The notes under the pieces: generated by a model | The model's input: only the letters and a program-made list of their open reading frames with translations | The model's database searches: none | What the model was told of the DNA's origin: nothing | Translations under genes and position numbers: made by a program | Source: Methanimicrococcus blatticola | Lineage (GTDB): Archaea; Halobacteriota; Methanosarcinia; Methanosarcinales; Methanosarcinaceae | DNA: 64,000 nucleotides | Assembly: GCF_004363215.1 (NCBI RefSeq) | Contig: NZ_SNYS01000005.1 | Span: forward strand, 186,001-250,000 | Direction of reading: 5' to 3' | Shown: positions 26,884 through 35,029 of the stretch, piece by piece | Position numbering within the stretch: the first letter of the stretch is position 1 | How the letters are laid out: the number at the start of each line of letters is the position of its first letter

Positions 26884-27072
26884 TACAAATAATGTATTCA
26901 GTCTCTTAAACGAAATAATTCCATCCCCTTCTTTATTAATTTTGATTTTAAACTAAAGCAAATCTGCTTGTTATTTTTCGATGAATTTATCGAAGATCTT
27001 CAACAAATAACTCAGATTATTTGTTGTATACAGCGGGGAATTAATAAATACATGATTTTTTAGATAATAGAT
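26884..27072 (-). promoter_or_regulatory. Structured 5' leader of cobN
   Basis: If transcription starts near 27077, the message has a leader of about 190 bases. It contains a perfect 10-bp inverted repeat CAACAAATAA/TTATTTGTTG (27001-27010/27017-27026, 6-base loop), a 10-base palindrome GAAGATCTTC (26993-27002) and TTCGAT/ATCGAA (26977-26982/26989-26994). The first two overlap, so alternative pairings are possible. Confidence 0.45.
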
Positions 27073-27090
27073 ATTATCTTTAAAGATAAT
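27073..27090 (-). promoter_or_regulatory. Perfect 18-base palindrome at the cobN promoter
   Basis: ATTATCTTTAAAGATAAT is a perfect palindrome. A TATA-like AAATATAT lies just upstream on the minus strand (27099-27106), placing the expected start near 27077 inside the palindrome, the position of a repressor operator. Fifteen bases of it (27076-27090) recur exactly at 36436-36450 before cbiM. Confidence 0.6.
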
Positions 27091-27302
27091 GTTTTAAAAT
27101 ATATTTCCCGATAATTTGAATGTTGTTTTTAAAAAAATGAAATCAACACAAATATCGAGTGGGCTTCTGTAAAGGAATTTACTGTTTAATCCAATAATTT
27201 CGCCCTTTGATTCAATACTTTCACCCCGCTTCCTTTTCCTTTAATACCCTCAAAAGACTTCTACGATTTACTGTCTTACCAAAAAAGACGGAGGATAAAA
27301 TC

Positions 27303-27515
27303 ATGAACGCCACAATCGACTCAACCGATTTCAATGAATGTATCGCTTTAAACAAAACACACAAATCCGAAAATTTGACCGTATCCGCTTCCGGCGAAGA
27401 TGAATTCTTCAAAGGATTGGTTCAGCGCGCTCGCTTTTACGAACAATTCGAAGATCGAAAAATCAAAATTACATATTCCGTTGTTCAAACAGATATCGGT
27501 GCTTTTACAGCCTGA
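27303..27515 (+). CDS. Small hypothetical protein, 70 residues
   Basis: ATG 27303 has a strong ribosome binding site (GGAGG, 27290-27294 area) and opens a 70-codon frame ending in TGA. The protein is soluble and mixed-charge (MNATIDSTDFNECIALNK, later FFKGLVQRARFYEQFEDRKIKITYS). I recognise no family. Start signal and balanced composition suggest a real gene. The same AAAAGACGGAGG string appears again 480 bases downstream at the structured element. Confidence 0.5.
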   Translation: MNATIDSTDFNECIALNKTHKSENLTVSASGEDEFFKGLVQRARFYEQFEDRKIKITYSVVQTDIGAFTA

Positions 27516-27752
27516 ATTTGATTTTTATATTACTCCGATTAATTTTTAATAAAAATATTAATTTTTAATAAAAACGGTTTAATTCATTTGCACTTTTTCT
27601 ATTTTATTTGTTTTTTTCATTTTCAATCGGCGGATTAATCCGCCGGGAAATAAAACATGAGATCCGATTTTTTTCTTAAAAGCGTCCACGCCTTGAAATT
27701 ATAAAAGAAATAAAATTATTTAAAAAGAGAAAAAAATTAAAAGAGAGCTTAA
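27516..27752. other. AT-rich spacer after the small gene
   Basis: No gene I can support. T-rich stretches directly after the 70-codon gene could end its transcript. A short direct repeat of AATTTTTAATAAAAATATT type is visible near 27540-27570. Confidence 0.4.
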
Positions 27753-27797
27753 AATGTCAAAAATTGATATGTCAAAAATGTCAAAAGACGGAGGTTG
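27753..27797 (+). other. 14-codon mini-ORF leading into a strong hairpin
   Basis: ATG 27753 opens MSKIDMSKMSKDGG followed by TGA, with the words MSK repeated. It ends 6 bases before the left arm of the hairpin at 27803, a leader-peptide-like arrangement. No good ribosome binding site precedes it, so coding is doubtful. Confidence 0.25.
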
Positions 27798-27905
27798 AAT
27801 CCGCAAGTTTTAGCACGGTTGTGGGCGTGCTAAGACTTGCAGACTCGGGTTTACATGTGTCTATGAGGAACGTTTCACCGTGAGGCAAACGTTTTAGAAT
27901 CGTTT
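27790..27905. ncRNA. Candidate structured RNA or mobile-element end
   Basis: A 15-bp stem with a single G-U pair (27803-27817/27826-27840, 8-base loop) is followed by a 7-bp stem AACGTTT/AAACGTT (27869-27875/27887-27893). GC content is well above its surroundings. The minus strand also has a 50-codon open stretch ending just past the first hairpin (KRLPHGETFLIDTCKPES region), which could be a decayed transposase tail. I cannot decide between an ncRNA, a regulatory element and an insertion-sequence remnant; strand is unknown. Confidence 0.4.
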
Positions 27906-27948
27906 TTACGTTTTTAGGGAGTTTTTGTGTGTTTTACAAGGGATTGGG

Positions 27949-28353
27949 TTACCGGCCGTCAAAGAATTTTTTAACATCAGTTTTGACTTTATCAAATTCT
28001 TTGTCAGCTTTATCATACTGATTTTTGACTTTCTTATCGAAGTCATCGAGATATTTTTTTGCTTCTTCTTTGGTGATTTTGTTTTCTTTAACAAATTCAT
28101 CCGTTCGTTTTTTAGCATCGGTATGGGATTTCGCGATGTCATCTTTTGTTTGCGTGTATCTCGCTTCAGCTTTTTTGTTCCAGTCATCATAATGCTTTTT
28201 AACTTCGTCTTTCGACATGTCCTTTTTTATCTTGTCCATGTCTGTTTTTGCATCTTCTGTTAACCGGTTCATTTCTTTTTTGGTGCAATCGATTATTCCT
28301 TCAATTTCCTCGGCTGCATCCTCAAAGAATGTTTTTAATGTTTTTTGTGTCAT
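27949..28353 (-). CDS. Highly charged coiled-coil protein, function unknown
   Basis: A 134-residue Lys/Asp/Glu-rich protein predicted to be almost entirely helical (VKKHYDDWNKKAEARYTQ, TKEEAKKYLDDFDKKVKNQY) with no membrane segment. The pattern recalls apolipophorin/LEA-like amphipathic helices, but that is composition and not proven homology. ATG 28353 follows AGGTTAT, and a TATA-like AATATATATAAT lies at about 28455-28467. Possibly a stress or envelope-associated protein; the only cysteine is near residue 23. Confidence 0.6.
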   Translation of the reverse strand: MTQKTLKTFFEDAAEEIEGIIDCTKKEMNRLTEDAKTDMDKIKKDMSKDEVKKHYDDWNKKAEARYTQTKDDIAKSHTDAKKRTDEFVKENKITKEEAKKYLDDFDKKVKNQYDKADKEFDKVKTDVKKFFDGR

Positions 28354-28748
28354 ATAATAACCTACATTTCTGTCGGCTTTTTTGACCGTTTTTTTTAAAA
28401 GGTGGCTTTTTGTTTTATTGTTTGACCACCCTGTATATTTTACAACAATTTCATATTATATATATTTTTGCAAAATTTTGTTTGAAAACAGACTTGTATT
28501 TTTTCAAACAACTCGGAGTTTGATAATATAACGATATTTTTGTATAGTTTGTATTTTACAAGTTGCAATAAATCTTATTTTTATTAAGATATATAAATAT
28601 TATTAAAGATATAATTAGAACTTATTCCTAATACGTAAGGAACTCGGGGATTATTTTAATATTTGAACACCTAACACTAACTACATTTTACACACATTTT
28701 ATCATATTTTATACACATTTATGCACAAACGAACAGGATGAGACTGAC
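28354..28748. other. Divergent promoter region of the coiled-coil gene and argH
   Basis: Very AT-rich; no gene. Leftward TATA-like AATATATATAAT at 28455-28467; rightward TTTTATACAC near 28707 would start transcription about 15 bases before the argH ATG. Confidence 0.45.
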
Positions 28749-30218
28749 ATGAGTGATATTTTAAGACGCGGAAGATTAAGTAAAAGCCCCGGCGAAGAAA
28801 TGCGGGCTTATACATCTTCAATGGAAGCGGACAAATGGATTTTTGAAGCCGATGTTTTTGTCGATATGGCGCATACGTTAATGCTTCAGGAACAAGAAAT
28901 AATCTCAGAAGAGGATTGTTCCAAAATCCTTTCCGGCTTGCTTCAAATAAAAGAAGAAGGCATGGACACCTTGGATTTCAGTTATGAAGATATTCACATC
29001 TCGCTTGAATCCCGTTTGATTGATTTAATCGGCGAAGAAGCCGGCGGCAGAATGCATTCCGGTCGCTCACGCAATGATGAAGTCGCGACATGCATCCGCT
29101 TTGCGCTTCGCGGTGAGCTTCTTTCTTTGCTCGAAGATTTAATGAAATTGGAAACAACGCTCACAACGCTTGCGTCTGACCACATCAACACGCTGATGCC
29201 CGGATTTACGCACCTCCAACATGCACAGCCGACGACGTTCGCGCATCACCTGGCAGCACACGCAGACGCCTTTGAGCGCGATATTGCCCGCATTATTTCC
29301 GCGTACGAGCGCGTCAACATCTGCCCGCTCGGATCGGCAGCATTCGCATCTACCGGATTTCCGATTAACCGCTATGTCACCGCCGAACGCCTCGGCTTTT
29401 CAAATCCGATGACAAATTCAATGGATGCGGTCAGCAGCCGCGATTTTTTAATTGAATGCGCGGCCGCCTTTTCTAATATTATGATTAATCTCAGCCGCAT
29501 GGCAGAGGAATTGATTCTTTGGTCAAGCCAAGAATTTAATTTTGTAGAACTTGATGACACATATGCATCGACTTCATCCATCATGCCGCAGAAAAAGAAT
29601 CCGGACACTGCTGAATTAATGCGCGGCAAATCCGGCACCGTCGTCGGATCGCTTGCGGCACTGATGACAATCTGCAAAGGCCTTCCGCTCAGTTACAACC
29701 GTGACTTGCAGGAAGCAACGCCGCATATCATTAAGAGTGTCAATGTGACAGATGCATCCGTTCGCATGATGACAGGCATTATGGAAACATTAACAATTCA
29801 CGAAGAGGTCATGAAAACACAATCCGTTGCAGGATTTACAACCGCGACGGAACTTGCCGACACAATGGTCCGGGATGCCGGAATTCCGTTCAGGACGGCA
29901 CATCAAATTGTCGGAACGCTCAGCCGAATGACAACAACCCCGTCTTTAAAAGAAATCGATCAAGTTTCATCCGATGTCCTCGGTTACAAATTATCCGAGA
30001 AAGGATTGACAAAAGAAGCGGTTGCCGGTGCGCTTGATCCGCTGGGCAATGTCGAACGCAGATTAGTTGTCGGCGGCCCGGCACCGATTCAAATGCGCGA
30101 CGATTTGACAGACAAAAAAAGAAGATTGGCGGCGCTTCAAAAAGAAATCTGGGCAATGGATTTAGCCGTTGAAAGAGCACTTGAAAACCTAACGGAAGAA
30201 GTTAAAACAAAAATTTGA
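28749..30218 (+). CDS. argH: Argininosuccinate lyase
   Basis: Last step of arginine synthesis: cleaves argininosuccinate to arginine and fumarate. The 489-residue protein has the fumarase/aspartase-superfamily signature SSIMPQKKNPD near residue 279 (flexible loop Ser), plus HSGRSRNDEVATCIRFALR near residue 98 and TLMPGFTHLQHAQPTTFAHHLAAH (catalytic His region). Slightly longer than the bacterial form. It is not beside argC-argJ, which lie 30 kb downstream. GatD follows 247 bases later with its own signals. Confidence 0.96.
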   Translation: MSDILRRGRLSKSPGEEMRAYTSSMEADKWIFEADVFVDMAHTLMLQEQEIISEEDCSKILSGLLQIKEEGMDTLDFSYEDIHISLESRLIDLIGEEAGGRMHSGRSRNDEVATCIRFALRGELLSLLEDLMKLETTLTTLASDHINTLMPGFTHLQHAQPTTFAHHLAAHADAFERDIARIISAYERVNICPLGSAAFASTGFPINRYVTAERLGFSNPMTNSMDAVSSRDFLIECAAAFSNIMINLSRMAEELILWSSQEFNFVELDDTYASTSSIMPQKKNPDTAELMRGKSGTVVGSLAALMTICKGLPLSYNRDLQEATPHIIKSVNVTDASVRMMTGIMETLTIHEEVMKTQSVAGFTTATELADTMVRDAGIPFRTAHQIVGTLSRMTTTPSLKEIDQVSSDVLGYKLSEKGLTKEAVAGALDPLGNVERRLVVGGPAPIQMRDDLTDKKRRLAALQKEIWAMDLAVERALENLTEEVKTKI

Positions 30219-30465
30219 TTCTTCTGTTTCTTTTTTCATTTTTATTACATCCGTTTTTACTACAATTGTTTTTACTACAATTGTTTTATTACAAGTGTTA
30301 CTACAATTGTGATCGGTCTTTGAATTATCATAAAAAATGATTATCGAAAAGATTTAATAACACGTTTCATCAAAAGCATTTATGTATTACAGTAATAATT
30401 TTAAATTAAATTTATTTCATTTTTTGAATTTCAACCAATTTTTAAAATCGATATGAGGTAACTTC
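30219..30465. other. Intergenic region with TACTACAATTG repeats
   Basis: About 30245-30315 carries degenerate copies of TTTTACTACAATTGT. A TATA-like TTTATGTATT near 30380 may serve gatD, whose ATG follows GAGGTAA. Confidence 0.45.
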
Positions 30466-31746
30466 ATGGCATTTAAAACAGGAGATTTTGTCAAAGTCGA
30501 AAAGGACGGCGCGTTTTTTGAAGGTCACGTGATTCCGGGCGAAGCCGGCTACATCACGCTCAAAATGGTCGGCGGCGGATATGTTGCCGGATTTTTGGAA
30601 AGCGAAGTCCAAGTGACGCTTTTGCCTCCTGTTGCCGCGCCGCCCGAAGTGCCGAAACAGGTCGTCAGAAACACCGCCAAAGGCGCAGGCATTAAAATCA
30701 CGCCGTCAGGCAAAAAAATCACAATCATCACAACCGGCGGAACAATTGCATCTTACGTTAACACCGAAACCGGAACGGTTCAGCCGACCTTTACAGGCGA
30801 AGATTTGCTTCTTGAAGTGCCCGAGCTTGAGGGTTTTGCGGATTTCAAAATCCGCGATGTTTTCAGCCTCCTTTCCGAAAACATGAAACCCGAAAACTGG
30901 AAAGAACTGGCGCAGGTCATTCATGATGAAATCAAAGCCGGTGCCGACGGAATTATTGTCACGCACGGCACCGACACGATGACATATTCGGCCGCTGCCG
31001 CCGCTTATATGATTGAAACACCCGTTCCGATCATCTTTACCGGTTCACAGCGCAGTCCCGACCGTCCGAGCAGCGACAATCACATGAATTTAATGTGCGC
31101 CGCCCGTGCCGCTGCCGGTGACATCGCAGAAGTTCTGATTGTTATGCACGGCTCCACGTCTGATGACTTCTGTTCCCTTCACCGCGCCGTTAAAGCCCGA
31201 AAAATGCACACATCCCGCCGCGACACATTCAAATCGGTTAATATGTTTCCGATTGCGAACATGGATTATTTCACGGGCGAGCTGACTTTCCTTTCCGAGT
31301 TTGTTGATTATTCAAAACGCGGCGAAAATATTCTTAAAATCACGCCGGCCCTTGAAGAAAAATGCGCAATCGTTAAATTCGTCCCCGGTGCCGATCCTTC
31401 AATTTTGAATTATTACATTGACAGCGGATACAAAGGAATTGTTCTCGAAGGTGTCGGTCTCGGCCACGTTTCCGATGACTGGGTGCCGGCGCTTCAAAAA
31501 GCCGCCGACAAAAAAATTCCTGTCGTCGTCACCTCTCAGTGCATTAACGGTTCAACCGCGCTCGGCACATACGAAACAGGTCTCGCGATGAGAAAAGCAG
31601 GCGTCGTTGAAGCGGTTGATCAGTTGACGGAATCTGTTTTCGTTAAATTGATGTGGCTGCTCGGCCAGGGCTTAGATTATGAAAAAGTCAAAGAATTGAT
31701 TTCAACCGAAATGAAAGGCGATATGTCGTCGATGATTATTGATTAA
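30466..31746 (+). CDS. gatD: Glutamyl-tRNA(Gln) amidotransferase subunit D
   Basis: Archaeal GatD, the amide-generating subunit of GatDE that converts Glu-tRNA(Gln) to Gln-tRNA(Gln). The N-terminal 75 residues form the SH3-like domain (FKTGDFVKVEKDG..FEGHVIP). The type II asparaginase core follows: TTGGTIASYV with first catalytic Thr near residue 95, HGTDTMTYSAAAAAY with Thr-Asp near 171-173, FTGSQRSPDRPSSD and the Lys-containing VVTSQCINGSTALGTYETG region. 426 residues is normal. The partner gatE is not in the window. Confidence 0.95.
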   Translation: MAFKTGDFVKVEKDGAFFEGHVIPGEAGYITLKMVGGGYVAGFLESEVQVTLLPPVAAPPEVPKQVVRNTAKGAGIKITPSGKKITIITTGGTIASYVNTETGTVQPTFTGEDLLLEVPELEGFADFKIRDVFSLLSENMKPENWKELAQVIHDEIKAGADGIIVTHGTDTMTYSAAAAAYMIETPVPIIFTGSQRSPDRPSSDNHMNLMCAARAAAGDIAEVLIVMHGSTSDDFCSLHRAVKARKMHTSRRDTFKSVNMFPIANMDYFTGELTFLSEFVDYSKRGENILKITPALEEKCAIVKFVPGADPSILNYYIDSGYKGIVLEGVGLGHVSDDWVPALQKAADKKIPVVVTSQCINGSTALGTYETGLAMRKAGVVEAVDQLTESVFVKLMWLLGQGLDYEKVKELISTEMKGDMSSMIID

Positions 31747-32003
31747 TTTCATAATTTTTTTCAACATTCTTTTAAAACTTTTTCAACAGTTTTTTACAAC
31801 ATTTTCAACATTTTTTAAAACATTTTTTAAAACACTTTCAACATATTTTTTAAAAACGAATTGTATTTTTCATCTTTTTTTTGAGAAGCGAAGTGAATCT
31901 CACATACTTGTTTTTTGTTTGTTTTTGTTTTAATGAATTATGAATGGTTACTAAACTGATACTTTTTGATACTTATTTATATCAGTTATTCTTTCTTTTT
32001 GTT
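31747..32003. other. T-rich region after gatD and Fic promoter
   Basis: Degenerate CAACATTTTTTAAAAC repeats (about 31760-31860) form a T-rich gatD 3' region, followed by GAGAAGCGAAGTGAATCTC at 31883-31901. TTTATATC at 31976-31983 is a good TATA box; transcription would start at or just before the ATG at 32004, giving a leaderless message. Confidence 0.55.
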
Positions 32004-33179
32004 ATGGAACCTAAAAATTTAACTCAAATGCTGACGGACAAAAATACGTTCAGTTTTTCCAAATTGAAATACAAATACGGGGAGGAAAATTTCAGCGAAT
32101 ATTTAACGATTCTCTCTGATTTTTTTTATCGGAAAGTTCCGCTTGAAAATTTCTCGGGACAGAAATTTGTTTATTCGCCCGCCCAAGTTCAAATTGTTTC
32201 CCAAAGTTTGAAACAGCTGATGCGAAATTATTCCGGTGAAAAATACGGCATGAAAGCAATGGAAGATGAAATTATTTCAACGCTTTCAATTGAAAAAATT
32301 GATACGAAACGAGAAAGCGTTCGGGAAATATTAAACGGGAAAGCCCCGCAATCCCAAAATGAAGAAAAGGCTTATGGAATCAAACGGGGGCTGGATTTTA
32401 TTTCAGATCCGGCCAATCAAATTACGGTTGAGAATCTGCGCAAACTCTACCAAATCACAATCAATGATTTTCTGGAACCGGATGTGAAACTGCCGCCCGA
32501 CTTATTATATCGCAATGATGCCGTTTACGTCGTCGGCTCTTCCGGACACTCTGTTCATTCGGGATTGGCAGTTGAAAAACTTCCGGCTTACATCAATCAA
32601 CTCATTCGGTTTATTGATGATGATCATGATGAAATTGACCAGGTCTTAAAATCCGCGATGATTCATTATGACTTCGCTTACATACATCCTTATTTTGATG
32701 GCAACGGCCGAATGGCTCGACTTTTACAGCTTTGGTATTTGGTTCAAAAAGGATACACTTCCGCGTTATTCATTCCGTTTTCGCTTTTCATCAATCAGAA
32801 TAAAACCGGTTATTACAAATCTTTCAAATTGATTTCCGAAAATCAAACTGAAACCGGAATTCCGGATATGACACCGTTTCTGCATTTTTTCACGCAAAAC
32901 GTATTTTCCCAATTTGAGAATTACAACGTCAACGAAGATTTGCTGATGCGGTTCAAAACGGTTTTAGAAGCCGGTCAAATGACAAAAAAAGAACAAGAAC
33001 TTTTCCAATTCGTTTTGTCACATTACGGAACCAATGAATTCTCAACAAAAGATTTAGAAAAAGATTACCGGAACGTCGCTTACGCAACGGTTCGAACATT
33101 TGTTTTGAAATTTGAAGAAATGGGATTGCTGAAATCACATAAATACGGGGCGCGAGTGAAATATTCGATTAAGGAATAA
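32004..33179 (+). CDS. Fic-family protein (AMP transferase fold)
   Basis: A 391-residue Fic protein. The Fic motif HPYFDGNGRMARLLQ is intact near residue 230, with catalytic His and the phosphate-binding GNGR; the preceding flap region has VYVVGSSGHSVHSG. A C-terminal winged-helix-type region (TKKEQELFQFVLSHYGTNEFSTKDLEKDYRNVAYATVRTFVLKFEEMGLL) may bind DNA, as in other Fic-wHTH proteins. Fic enzymes transfer AMP or related groups to proteins. ATG 32004 is preferred because the TATA box at 31976-31983 would place transcription start there. It stands alone, so it could be part of a toxin-type system or a housekeeping regulator; no antitoxin gene is visible. Confidence 0.88.
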   Translation: MEPKNLTQMLTDKNTFSFSKLKYKYGEENFSEYLTILSDFFYRKVPLENFSGQKFVYSPAQVQIVSQSLKQLMRNYSGEKYGMKAMEDEIISTLSIEKIDTKRESVREILNGKAPQSQNEEKAYGIKRGLDFISDPANQITVENLRKLYQITINDFLEPDVKLPPDLLYRNDAVYVVGSSGHSVHSGLAVEKLPAYINQLIRFIDDDHDEIDQVLKSAMIHYDFAYIHPYFDGNGRMARLLQLWYLVQKGYTSALFIPFSLFINQNKTGYYKSFKLISENQTETGIPDMTPFLHFFTQNVFSQFENYNVNEDLLMRFKTVLEAGQMTKKEQELFQFVLSHYGTNEFSTKDLEKDYRNVAYATVRTFVLKFEEMGLLKSHKYGARVKYSIKE

Positions 33180-33199
33180 ATCGGATCAGGATTGATTTT

Positions 33200-34192
33200 T
33201 TAATCAATTCTCTCAATCCGTTGTTGGAATGCCGTTCGCAATTTAATCATTTCTTCATGAGAATGATCGTGCGTGTGCAAATGAATATGACCGCCGCTTT
33301 CTTCCATTTGTGTCAGAATTTCTTCAACCGCTTCGTCAAAACTGAGCGGCAGTTCTTCGCAATCAAATCCGATGGAAGAGAGGAGTTGGAAGAATTTGAA
33401 AATGTCTGAGGCTTCTAAATTGTTTTCTTCAAGAAGGCCGGGGTTTGAGAAAATATCTCTGGGGGTTCCTGTTTCAATGATTCTTTTGTTGAGGACGAAA
33501 ACCTTGTCGGCCAATTCAGACAGGAGATTCACGTCGTGGGTTGAAATGATGATTGTCATGCCGTCAGCATTCAGTTTGTTTACGATTTCCAAAACGTCGC
33601 GCTTACTTTTCGGGTCCAGGTTCGCGGTCGGTTCATCTAAAATAAGCACTTTCGGCTTCATGGAAATAATGGATGCCAAAACGACTTTTTTCTTTTGTCC
33701 CAAACTGAGGTGATGCGGAACGCGGGTTTTTAAATCAGCGATGCCGGTCATTTCGATTGCTTCTTCCACGCGCTGTTCGACTTCTTCTTTGGAAAGGCCG
33801 AGGTTGAGCGGGCCGAAGGCGACATCATCAAAAACGGTCGGCATGAAAAGCTGATTGTCAGGGTCGGCAAACATAATGCCGACTTCTTTAACACGCTCTG
33901 TCGGGTTCATGTCGGCGACATCTTTGCCGTTGATGAAAATATGACCCTTGCTTTTAATTGTTGAATTCATATGAAGGAAAAGGGTCGTTTTTCCGGCGCC
34001 GTTCGGGCCGACAACCGCGACTTTTTCCCCGGAATAAATGTCAAAAGAAACATCATCCAGCGCGAGCTTGTTTTTTGGATAGTGGTATGTTAAATTCTTG
34101 ACGGAAAGAACAGGCATGCTTTTTTCATCAACATTTTCAGGTTTATCATTTAATGTGTCAGTGTTCATCTTTTTCTCTTCCGTTAAATCCAT
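33200..34192 (-). CDS. cbiO: ECF transporter ATPase CbiO (nickel/cobalt)
   Basis: ABC ATPase of the energy-coupling module, 330 residues. Walker A GPNGAGKTT (about 57-65), Q-loop DPDNQLFMP, signature LSLGQKKKV, Walker B VLILDEPTANLD, switch His in STHDVN. The C-terminal extension past residue 280 carries a histidine-rich cluster (HIHLHTHDHSHEE), which may bind the transported metal or sense it. ATG 34192 overlaps the cbiQ stop by 10 bases, so the two are coupled. Last gene of cbiM-nikL-cbiQ-cbiO. Confidence 0.93.
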   Translation of the reverse strand: MDLTEEKKMNTDTLNDKPENVDEKSMPVLSVKNLTYHYPKNKLALDDVSFDIYSGEKVAVVGPNGAGKTTLFLHMNSTIKSKGHIFINGKDVADMNPTERVKEVGIMFADPDNQLFMPTVFDDVAFGPLNLGLSKEEVEQRVEEAIEMTGIADLKTRVPHHLSLGQKKKVVLASIISMKPKVLILDEPTANLDPKSKRDVLEIVNKLNADGMTIIISTHDVNLLSELADKVFVLNKRIIETGTPRDIFSNPGLLEENNLEASDIFKFFQLLSSIGFDCEELPLSFDEAVEEILTQMEESGGHIHLHTHDHSHEEMIKLRTAFQQRIERID

Positions 34193-34974
34193 GAATTTAA
34201 TATTCCGCTTTGAACAAGTGCGGGAATGTGAATGGCAAGCGCAACGACGATTGCAACCGAAACGAACGCGTAATCTTTGGCATGCATTTTGTTTTTCGTG
34301 ATAATCGTCGGCTTTCCGGTGTATCCTTTCGCAACCATAGAGCGGTAAACATCGTCACCGCGCTCGAAACTTTTGATCAGCAGCATGCCGAGCATATTGG
34401 CAATGGATGAAAACATACGCATCGAAAGAGTCGGCCGAAATCCTTTCGACGTCATGGAATTTTTCATGTTTTCCAACTCATCTGAGAAAACGAAAATATA
34501 ACGATAGGAAAACATCAAAATCTGAAGCAAGAAAACCGGCATTTTCAAATCATATAAAACTTTGACAATCATGTCAAAACGCGTTGTCGCCAAAAGAACG
34601 GTTAGCATAATAATGGCAGACGTTGCGCGAATTAAAATCAGCGCGGCATCCATCGCGCTTTCTTTTGTAATATCTAAAAATCCGATCGACCAAAGGATTT
34701 CACCCTCACCGCCGCTGAGAAGCAGTGCCGCGGCAAAAATCAAAATAAATAAAAAAGGAGACCAAATTCTTCGAGCAACGAATTTGATCGGCAGTTTCGC
34801 AATCAAAATCATTAAAAAGGAAAGAAGAAGGGCAAACGTTGCCATATAAATATCTTTGACAATCGCAACGGAAATAACCATTGCCAAAACAGCAACCACT
34901 TTCGTCGTCGGGTTCATACGGTGAACCGGTGAATTCTTGGCATACAAGTATGAATCGATTCCGAATTGGGCCAT
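34183..34974 (-). CDS. cbiQ: ECF transporter transmembrane component CbiQ
   Basis: T-component linking ATPase and substrate-binding subunits, 263 residues with several membrane helices. The coupling-helix motif is visible: SIANMLGMLLIKSFERGDDVYRSMVAKGYTGKP (A-R-G-type elements). Normal length. Begins MAQFGIDSYLYAKNSPVHRMNPTTKVVAVLAM. Located between the exported NikL-like protein and cbiO in a four-gene operon. Confidence 0.93.
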   Translation of the reverse strand: MAQFGIDSYLYAKNSPVHRMNPTTKVVAVLAMVISVAIVKDIYMATFALLLSFLMILIAKLPIKFVARRIWSPFLFILIFAAALLLSGGEGEILWSIGFLDITKESAMDAALILIRATSAIIMLTVLLATTRFDMIVKVLYDLKMPVFLLQILMFSYRYIFVFSDELENMKNSMTSKGFRPTLSMRMFSSIANMLGMLLIKSFERGDDVYRSMVAKGYTGKPTIITKNKMHAKDYAFVSVAIVVALAIHIPALVQSGILNSWI

Positions 34975-35029
34975 TCTTCCACTGTCCTTTTTGATTACAT
35001 TAATCTTTTGCTGACTGTATTTCTTTTGT

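Noticed and set aside
27790-27800. tRNA-like GGTTGAATCC
   Set aside because: The T-loop needs GGTTC; no cloverleaf or acceptor stem can be formed around it. I found no tRNA or rRNA gene in the window.
28596-28617. Further copy of the cobN operator (TATTAAAGATATAATTAG near argH)
   Set aside because: Only about nine bases match and the symmetry is lost; probably AT-rich background.
30219-30465. Operon of argH and gatD
   Set aside because: The 247-base gap has its own TATA-like element and no functional link is known.
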